64,000 nucleotides of DNA. Source: Apostichopus japonicus (lineage: Eukaryota > Echinodermata > Holothuroidea > Aspidochirotida > Stichopodidae). The stretch spans positions 2,542,001 to 2,606,000 of the forward strand of contig NC_092568.1 of the NCBI RefSeq assembly GCF_037975245.1, in the 5' to 3' direction. Positions 63,001-64,000 of this stretch are shown in pieces (positions within the stretch are counted from its first letter, which is position 1; each line of letters opens with the position of its first letter). The translations under genes and the position numbers were made by a program. Under the pieces are notes generated by a model. It was given only the letters and a program-made list of their open reading frames with translations. It did not search any database and was not told where the DNA came from.

Positions 63001-64000
63001 TCTGTCACTGACAAAATTAACTATACAATTAGACAAAAGTCAAAGCTTTTCACAGAAGGCAGATGGGTAAACATATATCGAAATGTTTTACAATGGGAAA
63101 TATTTAAGTTAGACGTATGAGGCTGACTGATGACAAATATGCAGTATTGATCAAAACAATTTCAGCAACAAATTTGATTTAGTTCAAGATTCATCAGAGC
63201 ATTCATAAAACTTTTGACATTAACATCTTAATTACTGCTTTTGTGTTTAACTTCCAATCACTGTGATCTTCTACCAATGACGGTAAGTTTTTTTCCAAAA
63301 TATTGTTCTATTGAGGTAGTTGGTCATTCTAGTTTTATTTCATGTTCTACTGTTTCGGTGGAGGTACATTGTTAATTACTAACATTATAATATTGGAACA
63401 TTCAACAACTAAACATTCTTCTGATCCCAATTCATGCATTGAAGTCTTACTTAATCATTAAAATCTGTTTTCTTTCTTATTTCATTTCATTCCCATATTA
63501 AAGTATGTTTCTACTGATTCCCAAATTAATAATTAAATAAACAGCACATTTACATTCAGATAAATATGTCAAGAATGGAAATTTTTGGAAGTTCAATACA
63601 AAGTATAACATACAGAAAAGGACAAACAATGATGACGATCACAACAATAGCAACAATAAAAACAATAACAACAATAATAACAACAATAACAATAACAATA
63701 ATACAACAGAAGGGATGCAAATACTTACTCCTCTATATTTACCTTGAATGTCTTTTGAATATTAAAACAAATAAACACCCCAGCCATTTACCTACTACAT
63801 TTTGATCAAGATGTCATTTTGAAATTGGATCATTGACTAAAACAGTAATATGAAAGGCAAGATACTTTTGGGCAAATTATCCTGGCCTGCAAGAGTAATG
63901 TTACCTACTGACAGAGAGTTTCCTACTCACCAAGCCACAAAAGTTTTTAGCTCACTTCCTTTCACATCTGTTATTCTTATTTATTTTGAATTACTCATTT
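60089..64000. other. Downstream TMEM63 intron, no further exon seen
   Basis: I searched for the next expected family segment (a cytoplasmic stretch with a conserved aromatic/Gln-Arg-His motif before helix 1) and did not find it, so the next exon lies beyond the window. The region contains a poly(G) run (about 61050-61063) and an (AAC/AAT)n microsatellite at 63630-63707. Confidence 0.5.
63630..63707. repeat. Imperfect (AACAAT)n microsatellite
   Basis: About 78 bases made of CAACAATA, ACAATAAC and AATAAC variants. Confidence 0.9.

Overview
This window is animal nuclear DNA. It is AT-rich and intron-rich, with short phased GT-AG exons spread over kilobases, many microsatellites and poly(G) tracts, and small non-autonomous DNA transposons. 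The protein families, the sequence style (frequent 'ggcctag' words, 'caggggcgtatccagg'-type transposon ends) and the THAP and hammerhead-like relics suggest a marine invertebrate deuterostome. An echinoderm such as a sea cucumber is my best guess, but it is an inference from style and not proven.

Four protein-coding genes could be rebuilt by joining exons with matching phases. (1) Plus strand, 4.8-10.9 kb: a complete 392-residue consortin-like protein (CNST family) in ten coding exons. (2) Minus strand, 26.7-18.5 kb: a complete golgin-84 (GOLGA5) orthologue, 726 residues in eleven coding exons, ending in the tail-anchor segment typical of the family. Its first coding intron appears to be GC-AG. 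(3) Plus strand, 29.5-32.2 kb: a complete 396-residue protein kinase with an HCD (non-RD) catalytic loop, four coding exons, family not assigned. (4) Plus strand, 49.8 kb to beyond the right edge: the 5' end of a TMEM63/CSC1-like (OSCA/TMEM63) channel gene. Three exons (85 codons) are visible and the remainder lies outside the window.

Layout: 1-4.8 kb is non-coding, with a hAT-like element (1425-1929) bearing a perfect 8-bp target duplication, a hammerhead-like Penelope-type relic near 4.25 kb and a possible 5' UTR exon near 2.8 kb. CNST and GOLGA5 converge, and 10.9-18.5 kb holds their 3' UTRs and spacer. GOLGA5 and the kinase gene diverge from a 2.8-kb interval (26.7-29.5 kb) that contains a CpG-rich stretch. 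From 32.2 to 49.8 kb no gene was recognised; this stretch holds a frameshifted THAP-domain relic, a 1.25-kb hAT-like element, a second hammerhead-like relic and a large minisatellite. From 51.2 to 64 kb are TMEM63 introns with another hAT-like element (54897-55543) and several tandem duplications.

Three of the four genes are housekeeping membrane or trafficking genes: Golgi tethering, trans-Golgi cargo sorting and an osmo/mechanosensitive channel. The kinase is the outlier. There is no operon or island-like system and no CRISPR array, and I recognised no tRNA or rRNA gene. The most unusual items are the consortin gene in a probable non-chordate, the non-RD kinase with its inserts, the family of hAT-like elements that share an internal core but have different ends, and the paired hammerhead-like relics.
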